DNA from: Ophiostoma sp. CBS 140.51
Taxonomy: Eukaryota; Ascomycota; Sordariomycetes; Ophiostomatales; Ophiostomataceae
Length of the DNA stretch: 64,000 nt
Direction of reading: 5' to 3'
NCBI GenBank assembly: GCA_029298735.1
Contig: JANSLP010000056.1
Span: 62,001-126,000, forward strand
Part shown: positions 1 to 11,715 of the stretch, piece by piece
Position numbering within the stretch: position 1 is the first letter of the stretch
Layout of the letters: each line of letters starts with the position of its first letter
The notes under the pieces: model-generated
What the model was told of the DNA's origin: nothing
Databases searched by the model: none
The model's input: the letters and a program-made list of their open reading frames with translations, nothing else
Made by a program: the position numbers and the translations under genes

Positions 1-2041
1 CTCGTTAAAGAGGGCGCGCACGAGGGCGCTCATGGCCATTTCGGTAAAGTCAAAGGTGCAGATGTAGGTGCCAATGGTCTTGTCCATGGCAAAGTCGTAA
101 GGCGAGCTGACGGCGACGACAATCAGATTCTTGTTCTGGCCGTTGGCGCGGAGCATGGAGCACATCATGGAGACGTGCTTGGTGAACCCGGCCTGATATA
201 AGTTGCGGTTGGCGTCGGCCGTAACAATAATAATGGTGGAGGCGCGGTGTATCAGGTTCTCGTGAACAGGGCGGACGCCGTTGGCTGTGTAGGATGTATG
301 AAGAAGTTTACCGTGGCGGGCACGGGCAAGCGAGCGGCCGAGACCACGGAAGACGCCTTCGCCACTCATAATCGCACCACGGTCGCGGTGTAGCCATTTG
401 TCGTGGATGGACTGGGAGGATGCCGAAGAGGAGCCGAACTGCTTGTTCTCTAGCGTTTTTGTTGCAGACGAGGCGGGCAATGGCTTGACGAGGGGTGTTA
501 ACAACAGCAACTCTTCGTGCTGGTGCATGGACCGAGACAGTGGGAGAAGCCGGTCACGGTCACGCATGACAGTGATTGAGTCGTCGTAGGCTTTGCGTGA
601 CAAGGCGAGGTGTGACGGGTGAATCTTGGACAACAGTGACAGGCCTGGTGGGTTCAAAGCTTTGGCCCAGGATGTGCACCCGTTCTTGAGGTTGAGGACA
701 CGGCGGAGTGATGTAAAGATGCGGTCGCGGGTGAGGATGCCGTTGGCGTAGCCGAGCTTGAGACCGGCAATGGCCTCGAGCTGGACGTCGTAGGCACGGC
801 ACAGCATGACGATATCGCAGCCAGCCTCGACGGCCATGACGGTGCCGCCCTTGACACCAATCTCGTGACTCAGGGCCTCCATCTCTAGACACTCGGAAAA
901 GGCGACGCCGCGAAAACCGAGCTCGTTGCGCAGGAGATCGTCGACGACCTGGTCGGACAAACAGGCATGGCTGACGTTCATGGACGGGTTGGCAATGCCA
1001 CAGCCACCAACAAACATGGCGTCGAGACGGCCACTGGTAATGGCGTTGCGGAAGGGTACAATGGCGCTAAGGCTCAGTTCTTCCAGAGTTTGTGTAATGA
1101 TGGGGATGTCGAGACTCGAGCCGAGAAAGTCGAGGTTGCCATAGGAGGGGAAGTGCTTGCCGCATGTTGCCAGTCCGGCATCCTTGTAGCCCTTCATGGC
1201 GGCGATGCCATACTGTGATACTTCTTGGGGGTCGTCGCTGGTGGCGCGCACACCGAGCGGCTGATAGCGGGCGTTGGTAAGGACGTCGAGGACAGGGCCG
1301 AGGATCATGTTGACACCGCAGGCAGAGACTTCTGTGGCAGTGGCTTTCGCAATGGAGTAGGCGAGGTCGGCACTGCCAGCGGCGGCGACGCCCATGGCGC
1401 TGGGGAACTGGCAAATGTAGTCCTCATCGAAGAGGGAGTTGACGCCGCCATTTTCCTGATCGAGGGCGATGAGGAGTGGGTAGGGATGGCCGGCATTGCG
1501 GGCTATTGTCTGCAGCTCCTGGACGAGCTTGGCCGTTTCATGGGCGGCTGAAAGAGAAGAGGTTAGGAGGTGATGTAGATATATACTCACATGTTGCTGG
1601 ACTTACACTTCAAGTTCTTTGCTGTGAGGAGGACGGAGCCGAGATGGTGCTCTTCAATGAGGTGCCGGATCTGGGGCGTGACTTCTGTGCCATCCCAGCC
1701 CATGATGAGCATCTGGCCAATGGCCCTGGCGAGTGTTAGTAATACCCATGACCTATCCAGGCTGGCATAACGTCGTCACGACATAACATCTTCTCGTCTT
1801 TCTCGTATAGAAGCTCCGTAGACCGGCCTCCGATGACCGGCAAAGGTTCGGGATATGTGGGCCTGTGTTATGCAGCATAACGAACACACGGGCAAGGAAA
1901 CAACATATAAAGAGCAACAGGGCACCCACACAGAAAGGACAAATAAAAAGAAGAGAAAGAAGAACATAGGAAAGAAATCATCACATACCAGTCCAGATCC
2001 TCCCATAGTGGATCCAAATCGCCATCTAGTTTCTTGGACAT
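1..2041 (-). CDS. GH3 (NagZ-type) beta-N-acetylglucosaminidase-like protein, 3' end cut by window
   Basis: Exons read on the minus strand: 2041-1989, 1725-1607 and 1547 to beyond base 1. Both introns have GT..AG ends, and the first has a CTAAC-type branch point (ttactaacac). About 573 residues are present and the C-terminus lies outside the window. GH3 NagZ-type enzymes remove terminal GlcNAc. The barrel signature DQENGG starts near residue 87, SACGVNMILGPVLDV follows, and KHFPSYG lies at about 188-194. The normal family loop KHFPGHG..DSH is altered, and at the expected nucleophile (FSDDLSMEG in bacterial NagZ) the sequence is FSECLEMEAL, so Glu276 replaces Asp. I believe fungal relatives share this form but cannot verify it. 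Fungal members often carry a C-terminal acetyltransferase-like domain; whether this one does cannot be seen. It is divergent to the GlcNAc-6-phosphate deacetylase gene, which supports a role in chitin-sugar use. The start was chosen because MSKKLDGDLDPLWEDLDW splices cleanly into AIGQMLIMGWDG. Confidence 0.88.
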
Positions 2042-4609
2042 GGCGAACTCGAATGAAAAGCCGTGTGCGTGATGACACAGACGGAGTAAAAGTAAGAGAG
2101 GGAAAGAAAGAGGGTAAGAGGAGGGAATACGAGTGTGTAGGGGGTGGAATGTGTGTGGGTTCAGGGAAGCTGTAGGTTAGAGCTCTTCTCTCTCTGTTGA
2201 AGCTTGCCAGACCTGTCACGTCATGGCAGCAAGGTGCAAGGTGCAAAAAAAGGGGGCAGCGGATAGTCAGCGGATAGCTGCAGGCACGTTCAACCAGCGA
2301 TAGCCGTGTCTGTCTGTCAGGACTCTGTCTGAAGACCGGGTTCCTGGAATATCAGAAAGCACGTGGCCAAGCAAAGAGAGGAAGATCTCAGGCTGTGGCT
2401 GGTGACGTGAGGGGAAGAGTGACGATCCAAAGAGAAGGGATATCGACGGTCAATGACGAGATCCGCGAGACGTGCAAAGCTCCGTTCCTGTATGGAGGAG
2501 CTGAATTCCGTAGCTAGGGGTCGTAAGGGAGGTGAGGCGAAGAAGAAAAAACAAGTTAGTGCGGCGAGGCAGAGGCAAGCGAGGCAAGGCCAGAACCACA
2601 AGACAAGCGACAGGCGGGTCTCGAAGATTGGCTGGACGTGTCCGGCAGCGGAGCCTTGCAGGAAAGCCAGGTACGGCGGAGTGGGAGAGCTGTGACAGCA
2701 AAGGAGAGTGGTGAGCGAAGGGCGGAGAACGGAGTGAGGAGGTTTGATACGCCGAAGATGCGCGGTTGGTGAGATTGTCCTCAAAGAGAAGGCACGCACG
2801 CAGCACGCAGGACAGTTGTGAACTGCAACGGCGGCGCGGGAAGGTGGTTAATGTCGAAGCGCGAGCTGTGATTGGCCGGTTGCAGCGTGGTAAGTGCGAC
2901 CGTGCGACCCATGCTCTTTCTCTGAAAAAGGCAAGAGAGCAGATACGGAGAGAGCTTGAGCGGGGGCAGGAACGATAGGTTGTGTGGGGAATGCGTGTGA
3001 GAGTCCGTCGTAGGAAGAAAGAAGCGACAGCCGTCTCTGTGTACAGTGCAGACCACTCTTTGACAGATAGCGCCAGCACTAGCAGATGGCGGCAGCCGTT
3101 GGGCGGCACTGTGCACGGACTATGCTCTAACCAGTGTTCACAGCAGCACAAAGGACGCCCAAACTGGGGTCTTGGCTCTGTGCGTTTAGCGAAAAAGCGA
3201 AAAGATTGGAGAGTCCCAAGACTGCACAGCGACTTCCGGCAACGTTACATTATTTTTGCAGCGCGCCACAGGGGGCAACTCGGTGGCACTTGTCCCTGGT
3301 CAGTGGTATCACGGATCTCGACAACGACAACGACTGCGATAACCCACACCTCCACACCCACACCACGACAGCTGTGCTACATGCCTTTTTGCCATTCGCC
3401 TTTTCGGACAGCCCCGTTTTACTTCGTGGAGCCCTGGATTCAACATTGCTTTTGGCCTTTCTTTCTTTTCCTTTTTGGCTGGGCGCGTCTAGAGCGTCTC
3501 GTTGGAGGACCATATCCACCGGAAGCCGGTCCTGGTCAACTTTGATGGTCCTGGTGGTCTTAATAGTATCTGATAGTCCAGTTATGTTCCGAAACACGAA
3601 CAAGTGCCATTAGTCCATTCGTGGTGCATGGCATCCAGCTCGTCGGTGCGCAAGTGCTTGACGCTTTCTATGGCACCGTGCACGGCACTGTGGTGCCCTC
3701 TTTCGCTCTTTCCTCTTTGTCCTCTTACACGGGGCGGCGTTTGAAGGTTTGAATGGAGCATAGAGTACGGAGTAGAAGAAAGTGGAGAGGCAGGAGCGAC
3801 TGCCAGCAGATGGCAACAGCCACCGATATGCGCATGTCGGAGAAAGCAAACAACGAACAGAAAGGCAAGAGCCAAGTCAGGGGACAGGAACGACAACGTC
3901 AGGAACGGCTGGTACGACTGGCACCGAATCAGGGGCCAAAACGGAACGGCTGTCGTGACTCGCATGGAAGGGGCAAAAAGGCAAGAGCGAGTGGAGCGAG
4001 GTGAGAGGTATCGGAGTAACTGGAATTTCACCGGACTAGCCGTCGAAAAGCGTACTCCGTACTCAGTAGGCGCTGTGGACTTGAAACGGCGTGCACGACA
4101 AGAGCGATGAGTAAAGGGAATGTTGCGTTGTAAAGGCGCTAAAACGGCAAGAAAGACAGAAAAGCAAAAGAACGTGGTGCTATCAAAGGTGAAAGAAACG
4201 GCAGGTACTAGCGGAGATGTGAAAGACGAAAAAAGAAAGAGGGACTGAACAGCAGGAATGAGTGACCCAAGGGGACCACGAGCAGGAAAGAGGAAAGAGC
4301 TTGATGCAAAAGGCTATAATCTGGGTGCAGTCCTCGTCCTCTCTTGTTTCTTTTGTTTTACTTCTCTCTCCCTCTTATTTCTCTTCTGTTGTGTGCATGA
4401 TGCCGGCATCAATCACCATCAGCAAGACAGCGACAGCCTCGTCTGCAGATACGATCTAGACCTACTGAGCACAAGCAAGATCGATACAGCCTTGACTCAC
4501 GACTTCCGTATCGCCCTGCTTCTTCCTAATATTCTATGTTTCTCTCATTTCTCCTAATAAATTCCTTCTTCTTCTCTCATTATCGTCATTACGACAACTA
4601 AACATCACG
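2042..4609. promoter_or_regulatory. Long divergent intergenic region between GH3 and deacetylase genes
   Basis: About 2.6 kb without a convincing gene. Open frames of up to 233 codons exist here (for example 2450-3151 minus), but they lack recognisable motifs and third-position GC bias. An inverted CCAAT box (gattgg) lies near 2870. CACAAA-type cores occur (for example near 3146), resembling the Ndt80/Ron1 recognition core that controls GlcNAc genes in Trichoderma, but such short matches are expected by chance. Both flanking genes probably share control elements here (inference). Confidence 0.45.
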
Positions 4610-6094
4610 ATGCCGTCCCTCATCACCACCTCCATTCCCGCCTCGCCCATCACAACCACCCCGTCCTCCCCGACTGCCCCGGGCACACGCGGCATCACAA
4701 AACTCACAAACTGCCGCCTTGTCCGCGGCAACGACCTCGTTTGGGAAGATCTCTGGATCAGCTCCAACACGGGCAAGATTGTGCGCAGCCAGGCGGCGTT
4801 CTACGACCACCATGTGCTGCCCGACGAAACGGTCGACTTGGGCGGTCGTATCGTGGCGCCGGGCATGATTGAGTGCCAGCTCAACGGTGCCTTTGGCTTC
4901 AACTTTTCGACTCTCTTTGGTGACGAGGATAACGCCGCCAAGGGTCAGCCCACAACCTACGAGACCCGTCTCCGCGAGCTCAACCGCAAGCTCGTGCAGA
5001 CGGGCGTCACCTCCTATGTCCCCACCGTCACCAGCCAGACGAGCGAGCTGTACCACAAGGTGCTCCCCCACCTGGCACCGCACCGTGGCGAGGCCAAGGA
5101 TGGCGCCGAGTCGCTGGGCGCGCACGTCGAGGGTCCCTTTTTGAGCCCCACGAAGAACGGTGTGCACAACCCCGAGGTGTTCCGTGAAGCCACGGCCTTT
5201 GCGGATGTCGAGGCCATGTACGGCGCCAAGAACCTGGCCGGTGACGTGCACAGCACGGGAACCGACGAGAACAGCCGCAAGCCGGCTGTCCGCATGATTA
5301 CCGCCGCTCCGGAAATTGGCCGCATGACCGATGTCGTGTTCCCCGAGCTGCGCCGCCGCGGCATCGTCTGTGCCATTGGTCACTCCGAGGCGACCTACGA
5401 GCAGGCGGCTGCGGCCATTAGCCACGGCGCGACCATGATAACCCACCTGTTCAACGCTATGCGTCCTCTGCACCACCGCAACCCGGGCATCTTTGGTGTT
5501 CTGGGCGAGACACCACTCGTGCGCGTCGACAACCCCAGCTCTTCTCTAGAAGGCGCCGTCGCTCCCTCTCCGCGCCCCTACTTTGGCGTCATTGCCGACG
5601 GCAACCACTTGCACCCCACCACCGTCAAGATTGCCTACAACGCTTACCCGGCCGGTTTCATCTTGGTCACCGACGCCATGCACATGGTCGGCTGCCCCGA
5701 CGGACCCTACGACTGGACCAACGGCGGGCACCACATGCGCCTGGTCAAGGACGGCAAGGTTTTGTTGCTGGAAGGCACCGACACCATTGCCGGCAGCACT
5801 ATCACGCTGATTGAGTGTGTCGAGAACTTTATCAACTGGACCGGCGCGACTATCCCGCAGGCGCTGCGCACGGTGACGTCCACGCCTGCCGCGATGCTGG
5901 GCCTGCAGGGCGTCAAGGGTTCGTTGGATGCGGGCGCCGATGCCGACCTCTTGGTTCTATCGGCTGAGGAGGTGCTGGAGCTTCCCTCGTCGCCGACGAC
6001 TGCTGCCGTCACAGGCGGCGCCAGTGTCGTCACGACACGTCTGCACGTCGACGAGGTCTGGAAGTTTGGTCAGCGTGTTCACCAGCGCAAGTAG
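4610..6094 (+). CDS. dac1: N-acetylglucosamine-6-phosphate deacetylase
   Basis: Single-exon gene of 494 residues. The enzyme removes the acetyl group from GlcNAc-6-phosphate to give glucosamine-6-phosphate in cytosolic amino-sugar catabolism. Family motifs are visible in order: APGMIECQLNGAFG near 85, HVEGPFLSP at 172 (Glu174 is the expected metal ligand), IGHSEATYEQA with His258, THLFNAM with His279, ADGNHLHP with His333 and His335, and LVTDAMHMVG with the expected catalytic Asp355. GSTITL and GADADLLVL close the barrel. The usual GFID before the conserved QLNG is GMIE here, a conservative change. Length is slightly above bacterial NagA because of an N-terminal extension. The divergent GH3 gene makes a small GlcNAc-utilisation module; the deaminase, hexokinase, transporter and Ron1-like regulator expected from Trichoderma clusters are not in the window and may lie to the left. 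Confidence 0.95.
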   Translation: MPSLITTSIPASPITTTPSSPTAPGTRGITKLTNCRLVRGNDLVWEDLWISSNTGKIVRSQAAFYDHHVLPDETVDLGGRIVAPGMIECQLNGAFGFNFSTLFGDEDNAAKGQPTTYETRLRELNRKLVQTGVTSYVPTVTSQTSELYHKVLPHLAPHRGEAKDGAESLGAHVEGPFLSPTKNGVHNPEVFREATAFADVEAMYGAKNLAGDVHSTGTDENSRKPAVRMITAAPEIGRMTDVVFPELRRRGIVCAIGHSEATYEQAAAAISHGATMITHLFNAMRPLHHRNPGIFGVLGETPLVRVDNPSSSLEGAVAPSPRPYFGVIADGNHLHPTTVKIAYNAYPAGFILVTDAMHMVGCPDGPYDWTNGGHHMRLVKDGKVLLLEGTDTIAGSTITLIECVENFINWTGATIPQALRTVTSTPAAMLGLQGVKGSLDAGADADLLVLSAEEVLELPSSPTTAAVTGGASVVTTRLHVDEVWKFGQRVHQRK

Positions 6095-6596
6095 AGAGCC
6101 CATTTTGTATTTTTAATGTCACCTAGATACCAAGATTGATCATGACTGGAGGTGGTGAATAGACACGAGCAAGATAGGATAGCAACAGTAAAATTACATT
6201 ACAGGAACTGAAATGGAAATGAATAGATGGGATAAAGATAGGCGTTTTTAATGATTAAATGAATAGACAAGGCATTGTATTTTACATATGTTATTGGCGA
6301 TTCGTGTATTGATTTATTAGTTTTTATTTTCTAGTTGGTTTATTACGGTTTATTTTAATTTACTTCACCACAATCTAGTTCACACCATTTTTCCCATCAT
6401 TTTTATGAAGAAAAAAAGTCAAAATTTGATGTGAGGTATTAAATTTATTCATTAGAACTAGTCATTAATGATGTACAGGAGGTATTGAGCCAAACAGCCT
6501 GTGTAAGTGGTTTAGGAGGTCGGCAGACTCCATGATCTCACCAGTCTTCAAGCTTTCCAATCCTATCCTTCGGAACTCTTCGAAACACACTCCCAC
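6095..6596. other. AT-rich convergent 3' spacer
   Basis: Lies between the convergent deacetylase and hydrolase genes. The stretch about 6235-6480 is strongly AT-rich compared with the flanking coding DNA and presumably holds both polyadenylation regions. No gene seen. Confidence 0.6.
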
Positions 6597-8368
6597 TCAC
6601 AGTTTTGCATTGGTCTTAGCAGTGAAAGGCTGCAGAGTCGACGACAGTGCCAACCTCTTACGGATGGTCTCTTTGATGCGCTCTTCAGTGTACGGGCTGA
6701 GCGTGGCCGGGTCAATGGGCGTCTCCTCGAGCGTCTTGGCCTTGATATGTGTAAACGACGAGCCATTACCAGGACCCGTGGCTCCCTTGCGTAGCGTCTC
6801 GGGACGCTCGACGGCCTGCCGTATGAATTCAGACCACCCCTTGAGGCAGCGCTTAGCTCCTGGTAGTTTCGGGAGCACCAAGGCGAAGCAGTGCGGCATG
6901 GCCTCGTACTGTTCAAAGACGACAGACGAAGCCCCATTGCCGTTGTTGTGCAGCCGCGTGGCCGTAAGGAAACCAACCTCGTCCGCCAGCATCTCCCATC
7001 CAACACAGACGTACATTGGTGGCGCACCTTCCCAGCCCTTGGGGTCGCTGATGAAGGGTGACGCGAGGGGATGGGTGACAAGGTCTGTCTCCGTGTACAG
7101 GAAACGGCGCGGTGGCTTGGAAGGCCAGGCTTCGCATGGTGGACGGTTGAGGCCATCGCTGCCCGGCAAGACCATAGGTGGAAGATAATCAAACTCTGCA
7201 CGGCCAGACTCTGGCGATGGCTGCCACGATGGCGAGCTGTTGCTGACGTCGGCCCAGGGCGAGTTGAGAGCAACACCTGCAGGCAGTGGGATGATGCGAG
7301 GGGATCCATGCCACATGATGCGCGTGTCGTTGCGTTGAAAGTCGAGAAGCACACGCGTCAGTGCCAAACAAAGATTTCCACCGGCACTGAATATGTTAGT
7401 ACTGAAATGAAATAAATAAAAAATGGTTAGAAAAGGAGCTCAACTGACCTATCTCCGGAAAACACAATGTGTGCCGGCGAAACCGCTTCGTGGTAGGCAC
7501 CCAGAGGAGGGTACAGCAACGTCAGATACGACACAAGAGCGTCGAGGATCTGCGTTGGGAAAGCCGACTGGGGAGCCAGTCTGTACCGCACCGAGTAGCA
7601 ACGGCCGCCGACCCTTTTTGATAGGGCAAGAGCAGCACCGCGGTGTGTTGCAGGATCCAGCAGGTACATGGCACCGCCGTGCAGGTACAGAATGGTCGTG
7701 GGCTGCGGTGCTTCAATGTGGCTCATGAGAGCTGCAAACCGCTCTTCCTCGTCCATGTATTCAGGCAGGAGGGCACTCTCTCGCGCGCCAGTGCGGTGAC
7801 CAGTCCACTCAGCCTCCACGGGAACCACATCGGGCCACTTGACGTCGGGCAGAGGTGCACCGTTGCGCCCCTCGCCCTCTTCAAAGTGCAGACGCTTGAC
7901 GACGTCCACCAGAGCATCACGGATGCCGGCGTTTTCCTCCGCGTTGGCGCCTCCAGGTGCAGTGTATTCGCTGACCCAGAGCGGGCCCATGACACCCGGA
8001 TCACGGTTCAGCAGACGCTGTGTCTCTGTGATGCTGCGTCCACCAGAGCGGTGGGCACCATTGGCAGACGAAGACGATGAAGAGGACAAGAAGGGCAGCG
8101 ACAACAGCGGAGGTGGCTGCGGGACGATCAATGAGCGGACGACGGCCACGATAATTTCAGACTTGAGGTCGAGGTACTTGGAGGGCTCTGACCAGCCCAG
8201 CATGTGCCGAGCTGCTGTCCGGGCAGCGACGGGCATGGCAATGAGGGCGAGGTTGACGCGGTCAATCAAAGAGAGCCTAATCTCCTTGGTCGGGTGTTCC
8301 TCGTATGACATCACCGAGTCCTTAACTTGTGCCTCGACGGCGACCTCGCCAGCGTCGGCATGAGACAT
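6597..8368 (-). CDS. Alpha/beta hydrolase fold-3 (HSL-type) esterase/lipase
   Basis: Two exons on the minus strand, 8368-7449 and 7386-6597, giving 569 residues. Splicing is decisive: exon 1 ends in GDR from GATAG|GT, and joining to TGCCGG rebuilds the nucleophile elbow GDSAGGNL. Other family features are the oxyanion-hole motif YLHGGAMY, an Asp in GWEMLADEV and a His in EAMPHCF, completing a plausible Ser-Asp-His triad. The third Gly of HGGG is Ala. Residues about 20-65 form an amphipathic or mildly hydrophobic stretch, and a Ser run follows near 125-132. Substrate cannot be predicted; steryl-acetate or short-acyl esterases are the nearest general class. The Met at 8368 is preferred over the in-frame Met at 8500 because the extra 44 residues translate a low-complexity Phe/Leu-rich leader. 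Confidence 0.85.
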
Positions 8369-9650
8369 TGTGAATGTGTAAAGGAAGGCGAAAAAAAGAA
8401 GAGGGGGGGAATGAGGCAGGAAAAGAAAAAAGACAAGAAAGAAAAACTGGAGAGAGAAAAAGGAAGCCTGTAAAAGACGAGGCTGTGATGGACTTGTCAA
8501 ATGGTATAAATAACACGGAGCTCCACGGCGCTAGAAAAGCTGGCTTTGGAGTCTAAGTTGGTCAGTTTTAACACAACCAGCTTGACAAAGGACTCAACGA
8601 CAAAAAAACTTTACCTGGAAAGGGATGCAGCCGTTTAAGCTGGCAGCCGTTCAAGAGGATCCGACGATGTAGGATGAGACCTGTAGGGGTGCGTTCGGAG
8701 AAAAAACAAAAAGATTTCAAGAGCCAGTCGAAAGAACCCAAGGAAAAGCACGGTGCAGACGATCGTGGGCCTCTTTTGAGCTTCGTGGGACTGCAGATCC
8801 GAGATGGGGACAGGAACGACGACGAATAAAATAGAAATACAATGATGTAGGGGTGATTTGGGCTTGTTTGGCTAGGTTGATTGCAAAAGGAAGAAAATAT
8901 GAGAAACATGCCTCTATCCGGGGGGGGGAGAGGAGACGGGGGACGGAGGACGGGGGGATGGGGCCAAATGTCAATATTCCAAATGCGACTGGCTACGCAG
9001 CGCATGGAGCTATCGGCATGCCGAGGCAAGTGCGGACGGGGTGTTTTGGGCGAGTACAAAGTATAGGAAAGAGCGTTTACAGCTGCAATTGCCACTAATT
9101 AGGGAGGCGAATGCTAGCTCTTTCCTCATTTTGTGTCATTTTGGCCAACTCTGTGAAGGTACGCGTTGGCAAGTGTATTAACACGGCAGTTGCGACTGGT
9201 TTATTTACGATTTCTGGGGAAGGAGCCGTTGTCCAGTCGAATCCCACGATGCACTTTTCGTTTCTTCGGGGCGTTTTGGTCTGGTTTTGTACGGATGACG
9301 GAAACTGCGACTGTGCAATCCCGGTCGCTCCTGTCAGTTTCAGCGCGCCAATGCGACCGGGCACACACATGTCGGGAAGGGACTGCCGACTGTTTCTATG
9401 AGACGAACAAGCTTACAAGCATAGGAAGGCATGCAGCCACGGTGGGATGAACGGTTAAGAAAAAAAAAGTGTAAATTGTAAATGACAAAGAAGAAGTGGG
9501 TGCAAAATTAATGAGTAAAATGCCATATAATACAGGTTTGCTTGCGAAACACCCAATTTGTGAAGCCTACGTCCCCGACCGTTCCATCTATTTTTGGTAT
9601 TTTTTGTCGTTTGTCAGGTATATATGTATGTCTTTGCAGTTACATTGCAT
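8369..9650. other. Intergenic region upstream of the hydrolase gene
   Basis: About 1.3 kb with no supported gene. It contains a G-rich block at 8920-8963 (listed separately) and the probable promoter of the minus-strand hydrolase. The part near 9460-9650 is AT-rich and is the likely 3' region of the PEX14 gene. Confidence 0.5.
8920..8963 (+). promoter_or_regulatory. G-run cluster with G-quadruplex potential
   Basis: Four G runs of 9, 5, 6 and 4 bases lie within 44 bases on the plus strand. They fit the loose G3+ N1-12 quadruplex pattern. The block lies about 550 bp upstream of the hydrolase ATG, on its template strand. Function is inferred only from composition. Confidence 0.4.
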
Positions 9651-10914
9651 TTAAGCACTGCCCGAAGCCTCAGGCTGGCCGCTGCTGCTGCTGGCGGCGC
9701 CGTTGGTGGTCGCAGCCGGGTTCGACGATGCGGCCGGCTTCTGCATGGCACGCTGCCACGCGGGGATCGAGGCCTTGCCGGCCGTGCTGAACGACGACGG
9801 CGTGGAAGTCGAGGCCGCGGGAGCCGGGCTGCTGCTGCTGCTGTTGCCGGCCAAGTTGGAGGCCGAGTAGCCACCGACGAAGCCGCTGCTGCTGTTGTTG
9901 CTAACAGTCTCGACAGTCGTAGCCAGGGGGTTGGCAGCCGCCTTGTTGGCGGTCTCGGTGCCCTCACTCTCGACCGACACAACGGACGGGGCCGAGGTCG
10001 TGCTGGGGGCTACGCTCGAAGAGGCGCGCAGGTAGCTGGGGCCGCTGCCGCTGACGGACGAGCCGCCCGTGGTAGCAGCGCTGCTGCCGCCCATGCGCTG
10101 GCCAATCAGCGTCTTCAAACCCTTGAGCTCCGTGTTCACCTCGCGCAGACGGCCATCGGTGACCTCGCGCTGGGTGTCGAGCGCCTTGGGCAGCGCATCC
10201 TTGAGGCCGCGCACGTCGTCGCGCAGACGCTCGGCATCCTCTTCGCGGCGCTTGCTGGCCGTCTTGAGCTCGGTAATGACCGACTCGAGATTTGTTAGGG
10301 CCTGGTCCAGCCGCTCTGTGCGCTCCTTCTCTGCCGCCTTGAGCTCGTCTGTGTCCTTGGCGAGCTGGTCGACCAGCGCAAACGCACGCTCAAACTGCTC
10401 GTCGATGGCCTTCTTGTCCTGCTCGAGCCGGTCCGGTGTCGGCGGTGCAACGAGGGGGTAGACGTATCTCTGAAGGGTGTTAGCTGTGTTCAAATCAAAT
10501 GGAGACTGTGGGACGACTCACCTTCGTCATACTGTACAGGCCGTAGCCGACACCGCCGACGACGGTGGCCATGATGAACCAGTCACGCCAGTCGCGCCGC
10601 GGCATCGTCTCGGGCGGCGGTGGTGGCTGCCAGCCATAGGGAGGGTATCCTTGCGGCTGGCCATAGGGCTGGCCGTAAAAGGGCTGCTGCTGCTGTTGGG
10701 GAGGACCGGATGGCTGCGGCGATGTGCCGTAGCTCAGCGGGCCGGCATTGCCGCTGTTGTCGAAGCCGGCACGCGCAAGAGCGGCTGTGATCTCTTCGGG
10801 CGTCAGGTTCTTTGCCTTGAGAAAGGCCACGCGATTCTCTGGCGGCGACGAGGCCACCGAGGGATCCTGGAGGAATTTGGCCGCCGAGACGACCAGATCC
10901 TCGCGGATCACCAT
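9651..10914 (-). CDS. PEX14: Peroxisomal membrane docking protein PEX14
   Basis: Exons 10914-10522 and 10469-9651 on the minus strand; 403 residues. PEX14 is the membrane docking factor for the import receptors PEX5 and PEX7. The N-terminal domain that binds the WxxxF motifs of PEX5 is clear: EDLVVSAAKFLQDPSV followed by FLKAKNLTPEEITAALARAG. A Pro/Gln/Tyr-rich linker follows, then the hydrophobic segment WFIMATVVGGVGYGLYSM. The intron lies just after it, and joining gives YSMTK-RYVYPLVAPPTPDRL. Next come a long Glu/Lys/Arg coiled coil (about 150-240), a Ser/Ala-rich region and the fungal C-terminal SIPAWQRAMQ motif. It shares an 800-bp divergent promoter with NDC80. Confidence 0.95.
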
Positions 10915-11715
10915 CTTGGGCGAAGATGTAAGCGAGGCGTCGATAGGGGGTAAATCGCTCTTATCGTCCGACGAGCATCAGCGGGATGATGGAAAACCGA
11001 TGCCGAAACGAACCGCAAAGGTTCAATGTCGATGGTCGTTTGCGTCGATGATGAGAAATGTAGGAATGGGGAGAAGGGTAAGGAGGAAGCAGAAGCACAA
11101 GGAAGGGAAAGAGCATTGGAGACGCTTCCTTTCTCCACGAGACCAAGGACCGATGGGGATGCTCCACTGGGGTTGGCGCACTTTCACACGTCGTTTTGCG
11201 GAGAGCGTGCACTGCAAATTCAGGTGGCCGGGTTGGACCGAGGCTGAACGCCTGTGAGCAGGGGAGGAAGAATCGGTGCAGAATGAGAGTCACGTGTGTC
11301 GTCTCAATACTTGCTGAATAAGGCAATAGTCGCGTTCTACACGTGACCGTATTGCGAACTGCCCTTTATTTTGGGCCAGCTCATTCCAGCCAATCATACC
11401 CCGCCATGCGCCTTGTTTACATTTCTTCCTGGGCAACGACCATTTTTGGATGCGGCCTTGTCGCATTATTTCGTCTCTTAATTTCTTTAAACCATTTCGC
11501 ATTTTTAGCACCGAAAGTCGCGACGGCAACGTTTCTTGCTTTTGACGACATTCGAATACACGCAACAACCAGTTCTGCTCATCGTATTGGACGACTTTAC
11601 CCAGCATTGACGCGACAACACCACCGCGACGAAAAACAACAAAATCGACAACATCGACGACCAATAAATCATAGATAAATAGAAAACAGACCCCGCGACA
11701 AAATACTACGACGGC
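10915..11715. promoter_or_regulatory. Divergent promoter region of PEX14 and NDC80
   Basis: An 801-bp region between two start codons, with no supported ORF. A CCAAT box in direct orientation lies at 11390-11394, about 320 bp before the NDC80 ATG. Otherwise only base-composition features are visible. Confidence 0.5.

Noticed and set aside
2450..3151. 233-codon minus-strand open frame in the GH3/deacetylase intergenic region
   Set aside because: Composition is Arg/Ser/Leu-rich with no motif, no codon bias and an overlapping competing frame; likely chance.
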